A stretch of 37,430 nt of DNA from UBA1206 sp041672465 (GCA_041672465.1 JBAYZO010000013.1:1-37430); one strand, 5' to 3'; positions 25,136 through 32,229 are shown, counted from the first letter of the stretch. A program made the numbers and translations. Notes: a model not told the origin generated them from the sequence alone.

Positions 25136-25477
25136 TTAACGCTTGGAATGGGAGTCGCAGGTGTTTGAGGCGGCTTTCAGTTCCCCCTTAAGGTAAGCGG
25201 AAACGGCTGTTTTCGGGTCCCCCAAAACACCGGTGACCACTTTGATATTCCGCTCGCCGAAAATTTCCGAAGCAGAGCCGCCCATACCGCCGGAGATAAT
25301 GACGTTTACGCCCAAGTCCCCTAAAAAATGCGGCAGAAACCCCGGCTTATGCCCCGGGGTGGGGATGTTTGCGGCGCTTGTTATAGCCCCTCCCTCGCAG
25401 TCGTAAATAATAAAGTTTTCGCAATGCCCGAAATGTTTTGTAACGGTGTTTCCCTCGCATGCCACTGCTATTTTCAT
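25136..25477 (-). CDS. NifX/NifB-like (dinitrogenase FeMo-cofactor family) protein 2
   Basis: A 113-residue single-domain protein of the NifX/NifB C-terminal/ORP fold (MKIAVACEGNTVTKHFGHCENFIIYD ... GVNVIISGGMGGSASEIF). The HFGHC stretch and a Cys/His-bearing tail (NTCDSHSKR) could bind a metal-sulfur cluster. Relatives hold FeMo-co precursors (NifX), a Mo-Cu sulfide cluster (Desulfovibrio orange protein) or iron-sulfur polymers (IssA of Pyrococcus). There are no nitrogenase genes here, so nitrogen fixation is not implied. It lies between the MinD-type ATPase and the permeases. The ATG is at 25477. Confidence 0.92.
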   Translation of the reverse strand: MKIAVACEGNTVTKHFGHCENFIIYDCEGGAITSAANIPTPGHKPGFLPHFLGDLGVNVIISGGMGGSASEIFGERNIKVVTGVLGDPKTAVSAYLKGELKAASNTCDSHSKR

Positions 25478-25526
25478 GGTTTTTGCTCCTTTTATTTGAG
25501 TTGTTTTTATAATATATAAAAATGTT

Positions 25527-26387
25527 TTAACTGTATAACGCTCTCATGGTTTTTTCATAAACCCTTTTTATAGCGTCGCCCGCCCGGCTTTTAACTTCGG
25601 TTATATTCCTGCCTTGGTTTACCGCTTCCCCGACAAGGCTGTCAAAAGGGATCACCCCCGTAAAGGGAATGTCATTGTCTTGGCAAAAGTTAAATATCTC
25701 GCGGGTATTTTTAATGTTTATATCAAATTTATTTACGCAGACGGCAACCCGCGCGTCTAAAATCAAAGCGGTTTTAACCACCCGCTTGAGATCACTTATC
25801 CCCGACAGCGTCGGCTCCGCGACCATAAGCGCCATATCAACCCCGCTGACCGAGGCTATGACCGGGCAGCCGATTCCGGGTGAGCCGTCTATTATAGCAA
25901 GTTCGGTTTCGGGCATATGACTTTCCATTTGTTTTTTTACCTCGGTGACAAGCTTGCCCGACGCGCCGCTCCCCATGTTTAGCCTCGCGGCAGAAAATAA
26001 ATAATTTCTATTTTTATAAAGGTTAAGTTCCCCCGAAACGCGATCCGACATCTCAACCGCCCCCGCCGGGCAGACAAGCTCGCAAACCCCGCACCCCTCG
26101 CAGGAAAAGCCGTCAACCTCAAAGCCGTTTTTGTTTGTTATCGCGCCAAATCGGCATTTTTCCTCACACTCGCCGCACATTATACACTTGTCTTTATCTA
26201 TGAACGCCTTTTTAATCCCGTAATAAGGCCGGCTTATGGGTTTTCCCCGCCCGTAAAGGAGATGAAGATTGGGCGCGTCAACGTCGCAGTCGGCAAACGC
26301 TCTTGCCCCCGACAGGGCGATAAACGCCCCCGCGACGGTTGTTTTCCCCGTCCCGCCTTTTCCGCTCAGCACCAGCAGTTGTTTCAT
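25527..26387 (-). CDS. MinD-superfamily ATPase with inserted ferredoxin domain, copy 2
   Basis: A 286-residue cytoplasmic P-loop ATPase (COG1149 type). The deviant Walker A GKGGTGKTT starts at about residue 9. An inserted two-cluster ferredoxin (CIMCGECEEKC and CEGCGVCELVC) sits at about residues 65-110. The Walker B-type IIDGSPGIGCPV is near 165 and the C-terminal MinD fold follows. Proteins like this accompany NifX/ORP-type proteins in anaerobes and are thought to help load or move metal clusters. The function is not proven. The ATG at 26387 has AAGGG eight bases upstream, in the stretch that directly follows a 108-bp repeat. Confidence 0.94.
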   Translation of the reverse strand: MKQLLVLSGKGGTGKTTVAGAFIALSGARAFADCDVDAPNLHLLYGRGKPISRPYYGIKKAFIDKDKCIMCGECEEKCRFGAITNKNGFEVDGFSCEGCGVCELVCPAGAVEMSDRVSGELNLYKNRNYLFSAARLNMGSGASGKLVTEVKKQMESHMPETELAIIDGSPGIGCPVIASVSGVDMALMVAEPTLSGISDLKRVVKTALILDARVAVCVNKFDINIKNTREIFNFCQDNDIPFTGVIPFDSLVGEAVNQGRNITEVKSRAGDAIKRVYEKTMRALYS

Positions 26388-26402
26388 TTTTATGACCCTT
26401 CC

Positions 26403-26510
26403 TTTTGCAGTTGAGTTTGAAGTTTGTTTCGGTCGCGTCCTTCGCGATTCGCGTCATTCTGCCTGATGCGAAAGAAACAAACTTCGGGATTGAAAGTTTA
26501 TCTTTCAATC
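26403..26510 (-). repeat. 108-bp structured repeat, copy A
   Basis: Copy A differs from copies B and C at only a few positions. It contains the inverted pair GAAGTTTGTTTC / GAAACAAACTTC enclosing smaller inverted repeats (TCGCG/CGCGA, TTCGC/GCGAA). It ends in the hairpin GATTGAAAG-TTTAT-CTTTCAATC. The stop codon TGA of the upstream ATPase gene (26505-26507) lies inside this hairpin, and the other end of the repeat adjoins the ribosome site of the next ATPase gene. Confidence 0.92.
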
Positions 26511-27365
26511 TTCGCCCTCCGTTATCTTTATCTTTTCAAGCAGAGACTCAAATAAAGAGCGGTAGAAAGCGTCTTCTTTTGCAAGAAGCCCCCCCTCCGA
26601 ACAGATTTTCCCCGCGTTGCTGTCATAGGGGATCTCCAAAAGCGGCTCGCGGCCAATTGACTTTAAATAATCCCTTATTATCCCGGAGCTTTTTAAAGCT
26701 TTGTTTATCACCACTCCAAAGGGCTTTTTAAGGAGGTTTGAAAGCGAAATAATCATTTTTAAGTTATCAAGGCCGAAAACCGTGGGTTCGGACACAATGA
26801 GGCAATAATCGCAGGCCTTAACCACTTCCATAACGGCGCAGCCGCTGCCGGGCGGGGAGTCAAAAAACACAAGCCCGCCCTTGTTTTCGGCTTTTTCAAT
26901 AATGTTTTGAATAACGGGGACACCCGTCGCCTCGCCCTCGTTAAGGCTCCCGCCGATAAAGCTCACCGTCCCCGCTTTTCCTGTCCGCGCAAAGCCGATT
27001 TGCTTTTTATGTTCGCTGATTGCGCCCTCCTCACAAATAATCGCGCAGCCCCCGCAGGAGTGACACAGGTTTTCAAACACCAAAACTCTCCCCCCCGCGA
27101 AAGCAAGCCCCCCGAACTTGCAGAAATCCACGCATTTTCTGCAAGCCGAGCATTTTTCATGGTTCACGGACGGTATGAGCACGGTTATTTTTTCTTCCGT
27201 TATCGTTTCCGGTTCGGGGGGCAAAAAGAGATGCCCGTTCGGGGCTTCCACGTCGCAGTCGGCGTAGACAGACCCGGCGACAGCCGAAAGGTTTACCGCT
27301 ATGGTTGTTTTGCCCGTTCCGCCCTTACCGCTCAGCACGGCGATTTTTGTGTTACCGCCTGCCAT
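26505..27365 (-). CDS. MinD-superfamily ATPase with inserted ferredoxin domain, copy 1
   Basis: A 286-residue paralogue of the following ATPase. Walker A is GKGGTGKTT, the inserted ferredoxin has CSACRKCVDFC and CHSCGGCAIIC, and the Walker B-type region is FFDSPPGSGCAV. Two copies side by side are typical of such loci and may form a heterodimer. The frame is open to 27395, but the ATG at 27365 begins the family's usual sequence and gives a 14-base overlap with the NifX-like gene. No good ribosome site is visible (GGGG ten bases upstream), so translational coupling is likely. The last codons and stop fall on the edge of repeat copy A, so the native C-terminus may have been altered. Confidence 0.93.
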   Translation of the reverse strand: MAGGNTKIAVLSGKGGTGKTTIAVNLSAVAGSVYADCDVEAPNGHLFLPPEPETITEEKITVLIPSVNHEKCSACRKCVDFCKFGGLAFAGGRVLVFENLCHSCGGCAIICEEGAISEHKKQIGFARTGKAGTVSFIGGSLNEGEATGVPVIQNIIEKAENKGGLVFFDSPPGSGCAVMEVVKACDYCLIVSEPTVFGLDNLKMIISLSNLLKKPFGVVINKALKSSGIIRDYLKSIGREPLLEIPYDSNAGKICSEGGLLAKEDAFYRSLFESLLEKIKITEGED

Positions 27366-27720
27366 GGTTGTGGAGCCCCGGGTGCGCGTCTTCAAGCGGA
27401 GTGAGAGAGCCGGATAAAAACAGTTTTATGTTTTCAAGCGCGCCGCCCTCGGCGGATTTAAACGCTTTTATCCCCGCCCCCGCCAAGACATCCCTCGCGT
27501 TTTCGCCGAAGCGCGGGGAAATGACTATGTCCACGCCGCCGTCGACAAGCGATTGCGACGCTTTTATCCCCGCGCCGCCTTGGAGAGAGGACGCGGAGTT
27601 GCTTAAAAACTCGGCTTTTTCGGTTTTTGTGTCATAGAGCATAAACCATTCGGTTCTGCCGAAAGAAGACGCGACCGCCGCGTCAAGCGAATTTTTACTC
27701 ACCGGTAGGGCAATTTTCAT
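27352..27720 (-). CDS. NifX/NifB-like (dinitrogenase FeMo-cofactor family) protein 1
   Basis: A 122-residue single-domain protein of the same family as the 25136-25477 product (MKIALPVSKNSLDAAVASSFGRTEWFMLYD ... GVDIVISPRFGENARDVL). It lacks the HFGHC stretch of the other copy but ends in a His-rich tail HPGLHNHGRR that could bind metal. The two copies have probably diverged in cargo. The ATG at 27720 has AAAGG eight bases upstream, in the sequence that adjoins repeat copy B. It overlaps the ATPase gene by 14 bases. Confidence 0.9.
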   Translation of the reverse strand: MKIALPVSKNSLDAAVASSFGRTEWFMLYDTKTEKAEFLSNSASSLQGGAGIKASQSLVDGGVDIVISPRFGENARDVLAGAGIKAFKSAEGGALENIKLFLSGSLTPLEDAHPGLHNHGRR

Positions 27721-27735
27721 TTTTCTGACCTTTCC

Positions 27736-27843
27736 TTTCGCTTTTGAGTTTGAAGTTTGTTTCGGTCGCGTTCTTCGCGATTCGCGTCATTCTGCCTGAT
27801 GCGAAAGAAACAAACTTCGGGATTGAAAGTTTATCTTTCAATC
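27736..27843 (-). repeat. 108-bp structured repeat, copy B
   Basis: Nearly identical to copy C, which lies nine bases away in direct orientation. It has the same inverted pair GAAGTTTGTTTC / GAAACAAACTTC and terminal GATTGAAAG hairpin. It directly precedes the NifX-like gene 1. Confidence 0.93.
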
Positions 27844-27852
27844 TACCATTCT

Positions 27853-27960
27853 TTTCGCTTTTGAGTTTGAAGTTTGTTTCGGTCGCGTTCTTCGCGATTC
27901 GCGTCATTCTGCCTGATGCGAAAGAAACAAACTTCGGGATTGAAAGTTTATCTTTCAATC
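27853..27960 (-). repeat. 108-bp structured repeat, copy C
   Basis: Inverted pair at 27869-27880 and 27924-27935; terminal hairpin at 27942-27960. It lies 74 bases after the DUF134 stop codon and is in tandem with copy B. Confidence 0.93.
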
Positions 27961-28034
27961 CTAATTTCTCCTTTTCTAACGCTTCAACGCGCGGGTTTTT
28001 ATGGTTTCAATATGGTTTTCTTAACCCTTAAAAC

Positions 28035-28445
28035 CTATATTTTATCGTTATTTAATTTATGCCTGCACTTCCTGCGGGGACAGCCCTCGGCGTCGCCCTT
28101 GCAGATATGGTACTCGCCGCCTGAAATTAAAAGTATTTTGCCGTTTACAACAGACTGGGCGATCTTTTTTCTGGCGGAGTCGTACGCCGCCTGAACTGTC
28201 GTGCGGGCAACGCTCATTTGCCTCGCGCAGGCCTCCTGAGTATAGCCCTCAAGGTCAATCAGCCGTATGGTCTCGTACTCGTCTATTGTCATAACTACAT
28301 AAGACGCTTTGCCGTTTGGCGAAGTTTCATCTTTGGCAGTTCTTTTCATGCTCATATTTCTATATCGGTCGGGGCAATCAATAGGCCCAAAGCACACATT
28401 TTCGGGGAGACAGCACACCAGTCTTTTCTTTCTCGGGCGGGGCAT
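28035..28445 (-). CDS. DUF134 family HTH regulator 1
   Basis: A 136-residue DUF134 (COG1342) protein. It starts MPRPRKKRLVCCLPENVCFGP as the family does, has the conserved YETIRLIDLEGYTQEACARQMSVARTTVQ core, which looks like a sigma-region-4 type helix-turn-helix, and ends in a Cys/His-bearing segment (HICKGDAEGCPRRKCRH). Several cysteines (CC near 11, CFGPIDC, CPRRKC) could bind iron or zinc and let it sense metal or redox state. Function in the family is unproven. The ATG at 28445 has AAAGGAGG seven bases upstream. It leads the NifX/ATPase/permease operon and is preceded by the shared 28-bp operator. Confidence 0.93.
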   Translation of the reverse strand: MPRPRKKRLVCCLPENVCFGPIDCPDRYRNMSMKRTAKDETSPNGKASYVVMTIDEYETIRLIDLEGYTQEACARQMSVARTTVQAAYDSARKKIAQSVVNGKILLISGGEYHICKGDAEGCPRRKCRHKLNNDKI

Positions 28446-28469
28446 GGGGAAAGCCTCCTTTAATTAAAC

Positions 28470-28498
28470 TTTATATACCGCCGGGAGCGGCAAGTCAA
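28470..28498 (-). promoter_or_regulatory. candidate proximal promoter of the DUF134-1 operon
   Basis: Minus strand TTGACT (28493-28498), 17-bp spacer, TATAAA (28470-28475). A second, better promoter lies just upstream. Confidence 0.5.
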
Positions 28499-28514
28499 AC
28501 TTTAACTTGATAAT

Positions 28515-28549
28515 ATTATAATCAGTTTCTGACATATGTCAATAACTAT
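28515..28549 (-). promoter_or_regulatory. distal promoter and operator of the DUF134-1 operon
   Basis: Minus strand TTGACA (28537-28542), 16-bp spacer, TATAAT (28515-28520). A palindromic operator overlaps the -35 box: core TGACATATGTCA (28530-28541), perfect over 12 bases, with one intact arm ATAACTAT (28542-28549, plus strand) and a degenerate arm TCAGTTTC. The same element occurs at 31916-31943. Confidence 0.75.
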
Positions 28550-28591
28550 TTTTAGATTTTTATAAAAAATCATAAAAGTTTTTTACGCGTC

Positions 28592-28620
28592 TTGACAAAA
28601 TTTGTTTTTGGGTTTATTCT
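28592..28620 (+). promoter_or_regulatory. promoter of the metal ABC transporter operon
   Basis: TTGACA (28592-28597), 17-bp spacer, TATTCT (28615-28620). It is divergent from the DUF134-1 promoters. Confidence 0.75.
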
Positions 28621-28622
28621 AT

Positions 28623-28643
28623 AAACGCAAATGATTCGCGTTT
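28623..28643 (+). promoter_or_regulatory. 21-bp palindrome, probable Fur-family (Zur-like) operator
   Basis: AAACGC, nine bases, GCGTTT. The whole 21-bp site is symmetric at 18 of 21 positions with an AAT-N-ATT centre. It begins three bases after the -10 box, so a bound protein would cover the start of transcription. The Fur-family gene at 31394 in the same operon is the natural candidate. Confidence 0.7.
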
Positions 28644-28664
28644 GATTTTAGGAGAGTGCAGACT

Positions 28665-29594
28665 TTGAAAACAAATTATAGGAAAAATAAAGTTTTGTTT
28701 TTTCCCGCCGGGAGAAATAAATTTTTGGCGTTTACGCTTATCGGGGTGGTTTTAACGGCGTTTGCGCTGTTCGGGCTTTCTTCCTGCGGTAAGGGCAGAA
28801 ACGGCGAAATTTATGAAAAACCCGTCATAGCGGTGGGAATCCCCCCTGTGGAAACGCTGGTAAAGGAAATTTCCGGCGGGAATTTTAACACGATTTTACT
28901 TATCCCCCCCGGTTACAGCCCGGAAAACTATGAGCCGACCCCGCTTGTTATGGAAAAGCTCGGGAGAGCGGCCGTTTATTTTTCAACGGGAACCCCGGCC
29001 GAGACGACGGCTATTATCCCAAAATTAAAAGATAAGAAAAAAGTTATCGAGCTTGAAAAATATGTAAGCGGCTTTTACGGCGAGCTTAGCTTTGGCTCTT
29101 TCGGCAGAGACCCGCATATATGGCTGTCGCCCAAACGGGTTATCAAAATGGTCGGCTGTATAGCGGCGGAACTTTCTTCCCTTGACCCGCAAAACGGCGA
29201 GGTTTATGCGTCAAACGCGGAAAAATATATCGCCCGGCTTAACAAGCTTGACGGGGAGATTCAAAATTTATTTAAGGATATCCCCGAGGGCAAAAGGACG
29301 TTTATAGTTTTTCACCCTTCGCTGGGGTATTTTGCCGACGATTACGGGCTTAAAATGGAGGCTCTTGAGGAAGAGGGCAAGGAGGCCACCCCGTCGCGGC
29401 TTAAAGAAATGATTGATCTCGCGAAACAAAAAAACATTAAAACGGTTTTTTATCAAGCCGAGGTCGACGCCGCCCAGTCAAGGGCGTTCGCCGAGGAAAT
29501 TGGTGGCAAGGCGGTTAAGGTTTCCCCGCTTTCCCCGGATTATATCAATAACCTGCTCGAAATGGCGGGCCTTATAGCCGACTCAATGCGCTGA
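28665..29594 (+). CDS. metal-binding lipoprotein of a Zn/Mn-type ABC transporter (ZnuA-like)
   Basis: A 309-residue cluster A-I substrate-binding lipoprotein. The lipobox LSSC follows a long N-terminal hydrophobic segment. Ligand positions can be recognised: His in GRDPHIWLSP and His in IVFHPSLGYFADDYGL. An acidic residue is expected in the last lobe (FYQAEVDAAQS). The first usual ligand is missing: PPGYSPENYEPTP has Glu-Asn where ZnuA proteins have His. The site may thus use Glu or have other metal preference. There is no His-rich loop. The GTG at 28656 touches GGAG, so the TTG at 28665 with eight-base spacing is the likely start. It is the first gene of a four-gene metal operon. Confidence 0.88.
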   Translation: MKTNYRKNKVLFFPAGRNKFLAFTLIGVVLTAFALFGLSSCGKGRNGEIYEKPVIAVGIPPVETLVKEISGGNFNTILLIPPGYSPENYEPTPLVMEKLGRAAVYFSTGTPAETTAIIPKLKDKKKVIELEKYVSGFYGELSFGSFGRDPHIWLSPKRVIKMVGCIAAELSSLDPQNGEVYASNAEKYIARLNKLDGEIQNLFKDIPEGKRTFIVFHPSLGYFADDYGLKMEALEEEGKEATPSRLKEMIDLAKQKNIKTVFYQAEVDAAQSRAFAEEIGGKAVKVSPLSPDYINNLLEMAGLIADSMR

Positions 29595-29642
29595 GCGGTA
29601 AGAGTGTTTCAAAGCGCAAAAGGAGAGACAAAAAATATTACT

Positions 29643-30437
29643 ATGAAAGAAACAACCAAAAACAACGCCTTAATAGAAAAAGCCGCGATAGAAATAAACA
29701 ATCTTTCGGTTTATTACGGGAAAACGCGAGCTCTAAACAATATCTCGCTAAGCGTGCCGCGCGGGGAATATTTGGGTATAATAGGCCCCAACGGCGGGGG
29801 AAAATCCACACTTTTAAAAGCCATGCTCGGGCTTGTCCCAAAAGACGCGGGGGATATTAATATTTATGGCAAGCCATCAAAGCTCAGCCGCGGAGAGGTC
29901 GGCTATGTGCCGCAGTTCGCGTTTATGGAACGAAAGTTCCCCATTACGGTGATGGAAGTGGCGCTGACGGGGTTTTTACAAAAGGGCGTTTCGCCTTTTC
30001 ACGCTTATACTAACGGCGAAAAAGAGCACGCCGCCGAAATACTCGGCAGAGTGGGAATAGGCGGGCTTTATGACAGACAGGTTTCGGCTCTTTCCGGCGG
30101 GGAATTCCAGAAAATGCTCATCGCCCGCGCTATCGCGGCAAACCCAAAGCTTATTTTGCTTGACGAGCCCACGGCAAGCGTGGACGCAAACTCGCGGGAG
30201 CAGATTTACTCGCTCTTGGCGGAGCTTAACGAAACCATGACGGTGGTGCTTGTAACCCACGACTTGCTTGCCGTTTCCTCGCTTGTAAAAAGCCTTGCCT
30301 GTCTTAACGGCAGTCTTGTCTACCATGGGGAGCCGAAACTTAATTCCGAAACCGTAAACAGCCTCTATGGCTGCCCGGTGGATTTAATTGCCCATGGAGT
30401 ACCGCATAGGGTACTCGGAGAGCATATTGAAAAATAA
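29643..30437 (+). CDS. metal ABC transporter ATP-binding protein (ZnuC-like)
   Basis: A 264-residue cytoplasmic ATPase. Walker A is GPNGGGKST, the Q-loop is in YVPQFAFMERKFP, the signature is LSGGEFQKMLIARA, Walker B is LILLDEPTAS and the switch histidine is in VTHDLLAV. The C-terminal SLYGCPVDLIAHGVPHRV is the kind of Cys/His-bearing tail seen in zinc and manganese importers. The frame opens at 29604, but the ATG at 29643 follows GGAGAG by 15 bases and starts before the first strand. The stop codon lies in the middle of a perfect hairpin at 30427-30446. Confidence 0.93.
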   Translation: MKETTKNNALIEKAAIEINNLSVYYGKTRALNNISLSVPRGEYLGIIGPNGGGKSTLLKAMLGLVPKDAGDINIYGKPSKLSRGEVGYVPQFAFMERKFPITVMEVALTGFLQKGVSPFHAYTNGEKEHAAEILGRVGIGGLYDRQVSALSGGEFQKMLIARAIAANPKLILLDEPTASVDANSREQIYSLLAELNETMTVVLVTHDLLAVSSLVKSLACLNGSLVYHGEPKLNSETVNSLYGCPVDLIAHGVPHRVLGEHIEK

Positions 30438-30446
30438 ATTTTTCAA
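30427..30446 (+). repeat. hairpin overlapping the stop codon of the ATPase gene
   Basis: TTGAAAAAT-AA-ATTTTTCAA, a perfect 9-bp stem. The TAA at 30435-30437 is at its apex, and the ribosome site of the next gene follows at once. It belongs to the same TTGAAA...TTTCAA type as the hairpins at 7626-7705, 26487-26510 and 36124-36148. Confidence 0.8.
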
Positions 30447-30464
30447 AAGGAACGGTTATAAATA

Positions 30465-31310
30465 ATGATACACGCTTTTTTAAATTATGCTTTTATGCAA
30501 AACGCGCTTGCGGTCGGGGTGCTGGCGAGCGTTGCTTGCGGGTTTATCGGCGTTATAATAATAGAGAAAAAACTTGTTATGATGAGCGGAGGGATCGCGC
30601 ATATCTCCTACGGAGGGGTGGGGCTGGGTTATCTGCTTGGAATTGAACCCATTATAGGCGCGTTGATTTTCGCGCTCGCGGGGGCGCTGGGGATTGGCTA
30701 TCTTAAAGATAAAAGCAAAACCGGGGTGGATGTTGTTATTTCGCTTTTGTGGTCGGCGGGAATGGCTCTCGGGGTTTTATTTGTGGCGCTGACGCCCGGT
30801 TACCCGCCCGACTTAAGCTCATACCTGTTCGGCAATATCCTTGCCGTCACAAAGTCCGGCCTTTACTTTGTGGGCGTTTTAACGGTTGTGGTCATGGTTG
30901 TGGTATGGGTGTTTTTTGAAAACTGGAAATCATATTTATTTGACGAGGAGTTTTCGCTGATAAGGGGCGTGTGGGTAAAATTCCTCCGCTATCTGCTGCT
31001 CGCGCTCATCGCCCTGACAGTTGTGGCGCTCATTAGGGTCGTGGGGATAATCCTCTCCCTCGCGCTGCTCACCGCCCCGGCCGCCACTTCCTCGCTCTTT
31101 GCCAAAAGCCTTGAAAAAAGAATAATCTACGCCGTTATAATAGGGAATATATACAGCTTTAGCGGGCTTTGCGTTTCCTACGCGCTTGACATGTCGTCGG
31201 GGGCAGTTATCGTGGTGATATCCGTTTTGTGCTATTTCGCGGCGTTCGGCGTTAAAAAAGTTCTTGATAAAATTAAAGCCGCAAGCTTTGCCGGCGGCAG
31301 CAAAGTTTAA
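30465..31310 (+). CDS. metal ABC transporter permease (ZnuB-like)
   Basis: A 281-residue membrane protein with about seven to eight helices of the ABC-3 family. Family signatures are the early KLVMMSGGIAHISYGGVGLGYLLG loop and LIRVVGIILSLALLTAPAATSSL, the conserved segment facing the ATPase. It carries Zn2+ or Mn2+ through the membrane as a dimer. The ATG at 30465 has AAAAGGAACGG upstream. It closes the transporter part of the operon; the Fur-family gene follows after about 83 bases. Confidence 0.94.
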   Translation: MIHAFLNYAFMQNALAVGVLASVACGFIGVIIIEKKLVMMSGGIAHISYGGVGLGYLLGIEPIIGALIFALAGALGIGYLKDKSKTGVDVVISLLWSAGMALGVLFVALTPGYPPDLSSYLFGNILAVTKSGLYFVGVLTVVVMVVVWVFFENWKSYLFDEEFSLIRGVWVKFLRYLLLALIALTVVALIRVVGIILSLALLTAPAATSSLFAKSLEKRIIYAVIIGNIYSFSGLCVSYALDMSSGAVIVVISVLCYFAAFGVKKVLDKIKAASFAGGSKV

Positions 31311-31341
31311 AAGCGTTTTAGGTAAATTTTAATAAAATTAT

Positions 31342-31359
31342 TTCCGCCTTTCGGCGGAA
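31342..31359 (+). repeat. small hairpin between permease and Fur-family gene
   Basis: TTCCGCC-TTTC-GGCGGAA, a 7-bp stem with no T-run. It may be a transcript-processing or stability element rather than a terminator. Confidence 0.45.
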
Positions 31360-31393
31360 TGACAAAACTTAGGGGAAGGAGTATTATTTTTAT

Positions 31394-31834
31394 ATGAACG
31401 AACAAGCAGGCGAAACGCTGCTTAAAAGCGGGCTTAAAAAAACAGTTCGCCGCGAGGCGATACTAAAATTGCTAAGGGAAAGCCCAAACCCGCTTAGCGC
31501 GGAGGACCTTTACTCAAAGCTAAGGAAAAAAGGGATAAACGCCAACTTTTCCACCGTCTACCGCGCGCTCGATGTGCTTTGCCAAAAAAATCTTATCAAA
31601 AAAATCGTGCTTGAAAACAACCCGCGTTCTCTCTACGAGGCTTGCGGGGAAGCCCACACGCATCACCTCATTTGCCTTGGATGCAAAAAAATAACCACGC
31701 TTAACGTCTGTCCGCTGGGCGGATATGTAGCGGATTTGGCGAAAAATACCCGTTATTCCATAAAAGGGCATAAGCTTGATATTTACGGGCTCTGCCCGGA
31801 ATGCAGTATAAACGCGGTAAAACACAAAAGCTAA
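31394..31834 (+). CDS. Fur-family transcriptional regulator (probably zinc-responsive)
   Basis: A 146-residue Fur/Zur/PerR-type repressor. The N-terminal winged helix (TVRREAILKLLRE ... LSAEDLYSKLRKKGINANFSTVYRALDVL) is complete. The sensor region is EACGEAHTHHLIC, and two CxxC pairs (CLGC and CPEC) form the structural zinc site. Regulatory metal ligands are present, so it should bind DNA with Zn2+ or Fe2+. Its place at the end of a metal-import operon with a 21-bp palindrome at the promoter suggests a Zur that shuts the operon off when metal is plentiful. The start ATG has GGGGAAGGAG ten or more bases upstream. Confidence 0.94.
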   Translation: MNEQAGETLLKSGLKKTVRREAILKLLRESPNPLSAEDLYSKLRKKGINANFSTVYRALDVLCQKNLIKKIVLENNPRSLYEACGEAHTHHLICLGCKKITTLNVCPLGGYVADLAKNTRYSIKGHKLDIYGLCPECSINAVKHKS

Positions 31835-31915
31835 GACGGCCTGACAGCCAAAACTGAAAAATCGCCGTCGACATATTACCCGCGGCATAAAAGACCGTTA
31901 AAAAAAATTTTTAAA

Positions 31916-31951
31916 ATAGTTATTGACATATGACCATAACTATGCTAAGAT
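31916..31951 (+). promoter_or_regulatory. promoter and 28-bp palindromic operator of the DUF5320/DUF134-2 operon
   Basis: TTGACA (31923-31928), 17-bp spacer, TAAGAT (31946-31951). The operator (31916-31943) has perfect 8-bp arms ATAGTTAT and ATAACTAT around a 12-bp core with CATATG at its centre; 24 of 28 positions are symmetric. The -35 box lies inside it in the same register as in the element at 28522-28549. A further partial palindrome AACATATGTT lies at 31964-31973. Confidence 0.78.
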
Positions 31952-32004
31952 ACAGATGTAATGAACATATGTTAATTATGATTTTTTAAAAAGGAGGTGT
32001 TTTT

Positions 32005-32229
32005 ATGCCGGGAAGAGATGGCACGGGACCGCAGGGTCAAGGCCCGCTTACCGGGCGCGGCGCGGGGTACTGCAATGACGACAAGGCTGTAAACAAAAGC
32101 TTTTTCGGTTATGGCAGGGGTCGCGGCGCGGGCAGGGGCTTTAACAGAATCGGCCGCGGCGGACGGGTTTTTGGTTACAGAAGTCTTCGCCGTAATCAAA
32201 ATACCCCGAATAACCCGCGGGGAATTTAA
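32005..32229 (+). CDS. DUF5320 family small Gly/Arg-rich protein
   Basis: A 74-residue protein that starts with the DUF5320 hallmark MPGRDGTGPQGQGPLTGRG followed by GYC, with one cysteine at residue 23. The rest is very rich in Gly and Arg (GYGRGRGAGRGFNRIGRGGRVFGYRSLRR), so it is likely disordered and may bind nucleic acid or anionic clusters. The function is unknown. Such proteins are recurrent neighbours of NifX/ATPase loci in anaerobes. The ribosome site AAAAAGGAGGTG before the ATG at 32005 is very strong, and it is the first gene after the promoter, so high expression is likely. Confidence 0.88.
   Translation: MPGRDGTGPQGQGPLTGRGAGYCNDDKAVNKSFFGYGRGRGAGRGFNRIGRGGRVFGYRSLRRNQNTPNNPRGI

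Noticed and set aside
25136..27720. A nitrogen-fixation cluster, suggested by the NifX/NifB-like domains
   Set aside because: No nifHDK, nifE/N or full-length nifB with a radical-SAM domain is present. Single-domain NifX-like proteins are common in anaerobes that do not fix nitrogen.
27695..27958. A small protein encoded by the 108-bp repeat (KFVSFASGRMTRIAKNATE...)
   Set aside because: The frame stays open in all copies but follows from near-identity of the DNA. The coding strand has strong hairpins, the start would be TTG within a hairpin, and the third copy differs by a non-conservative change.
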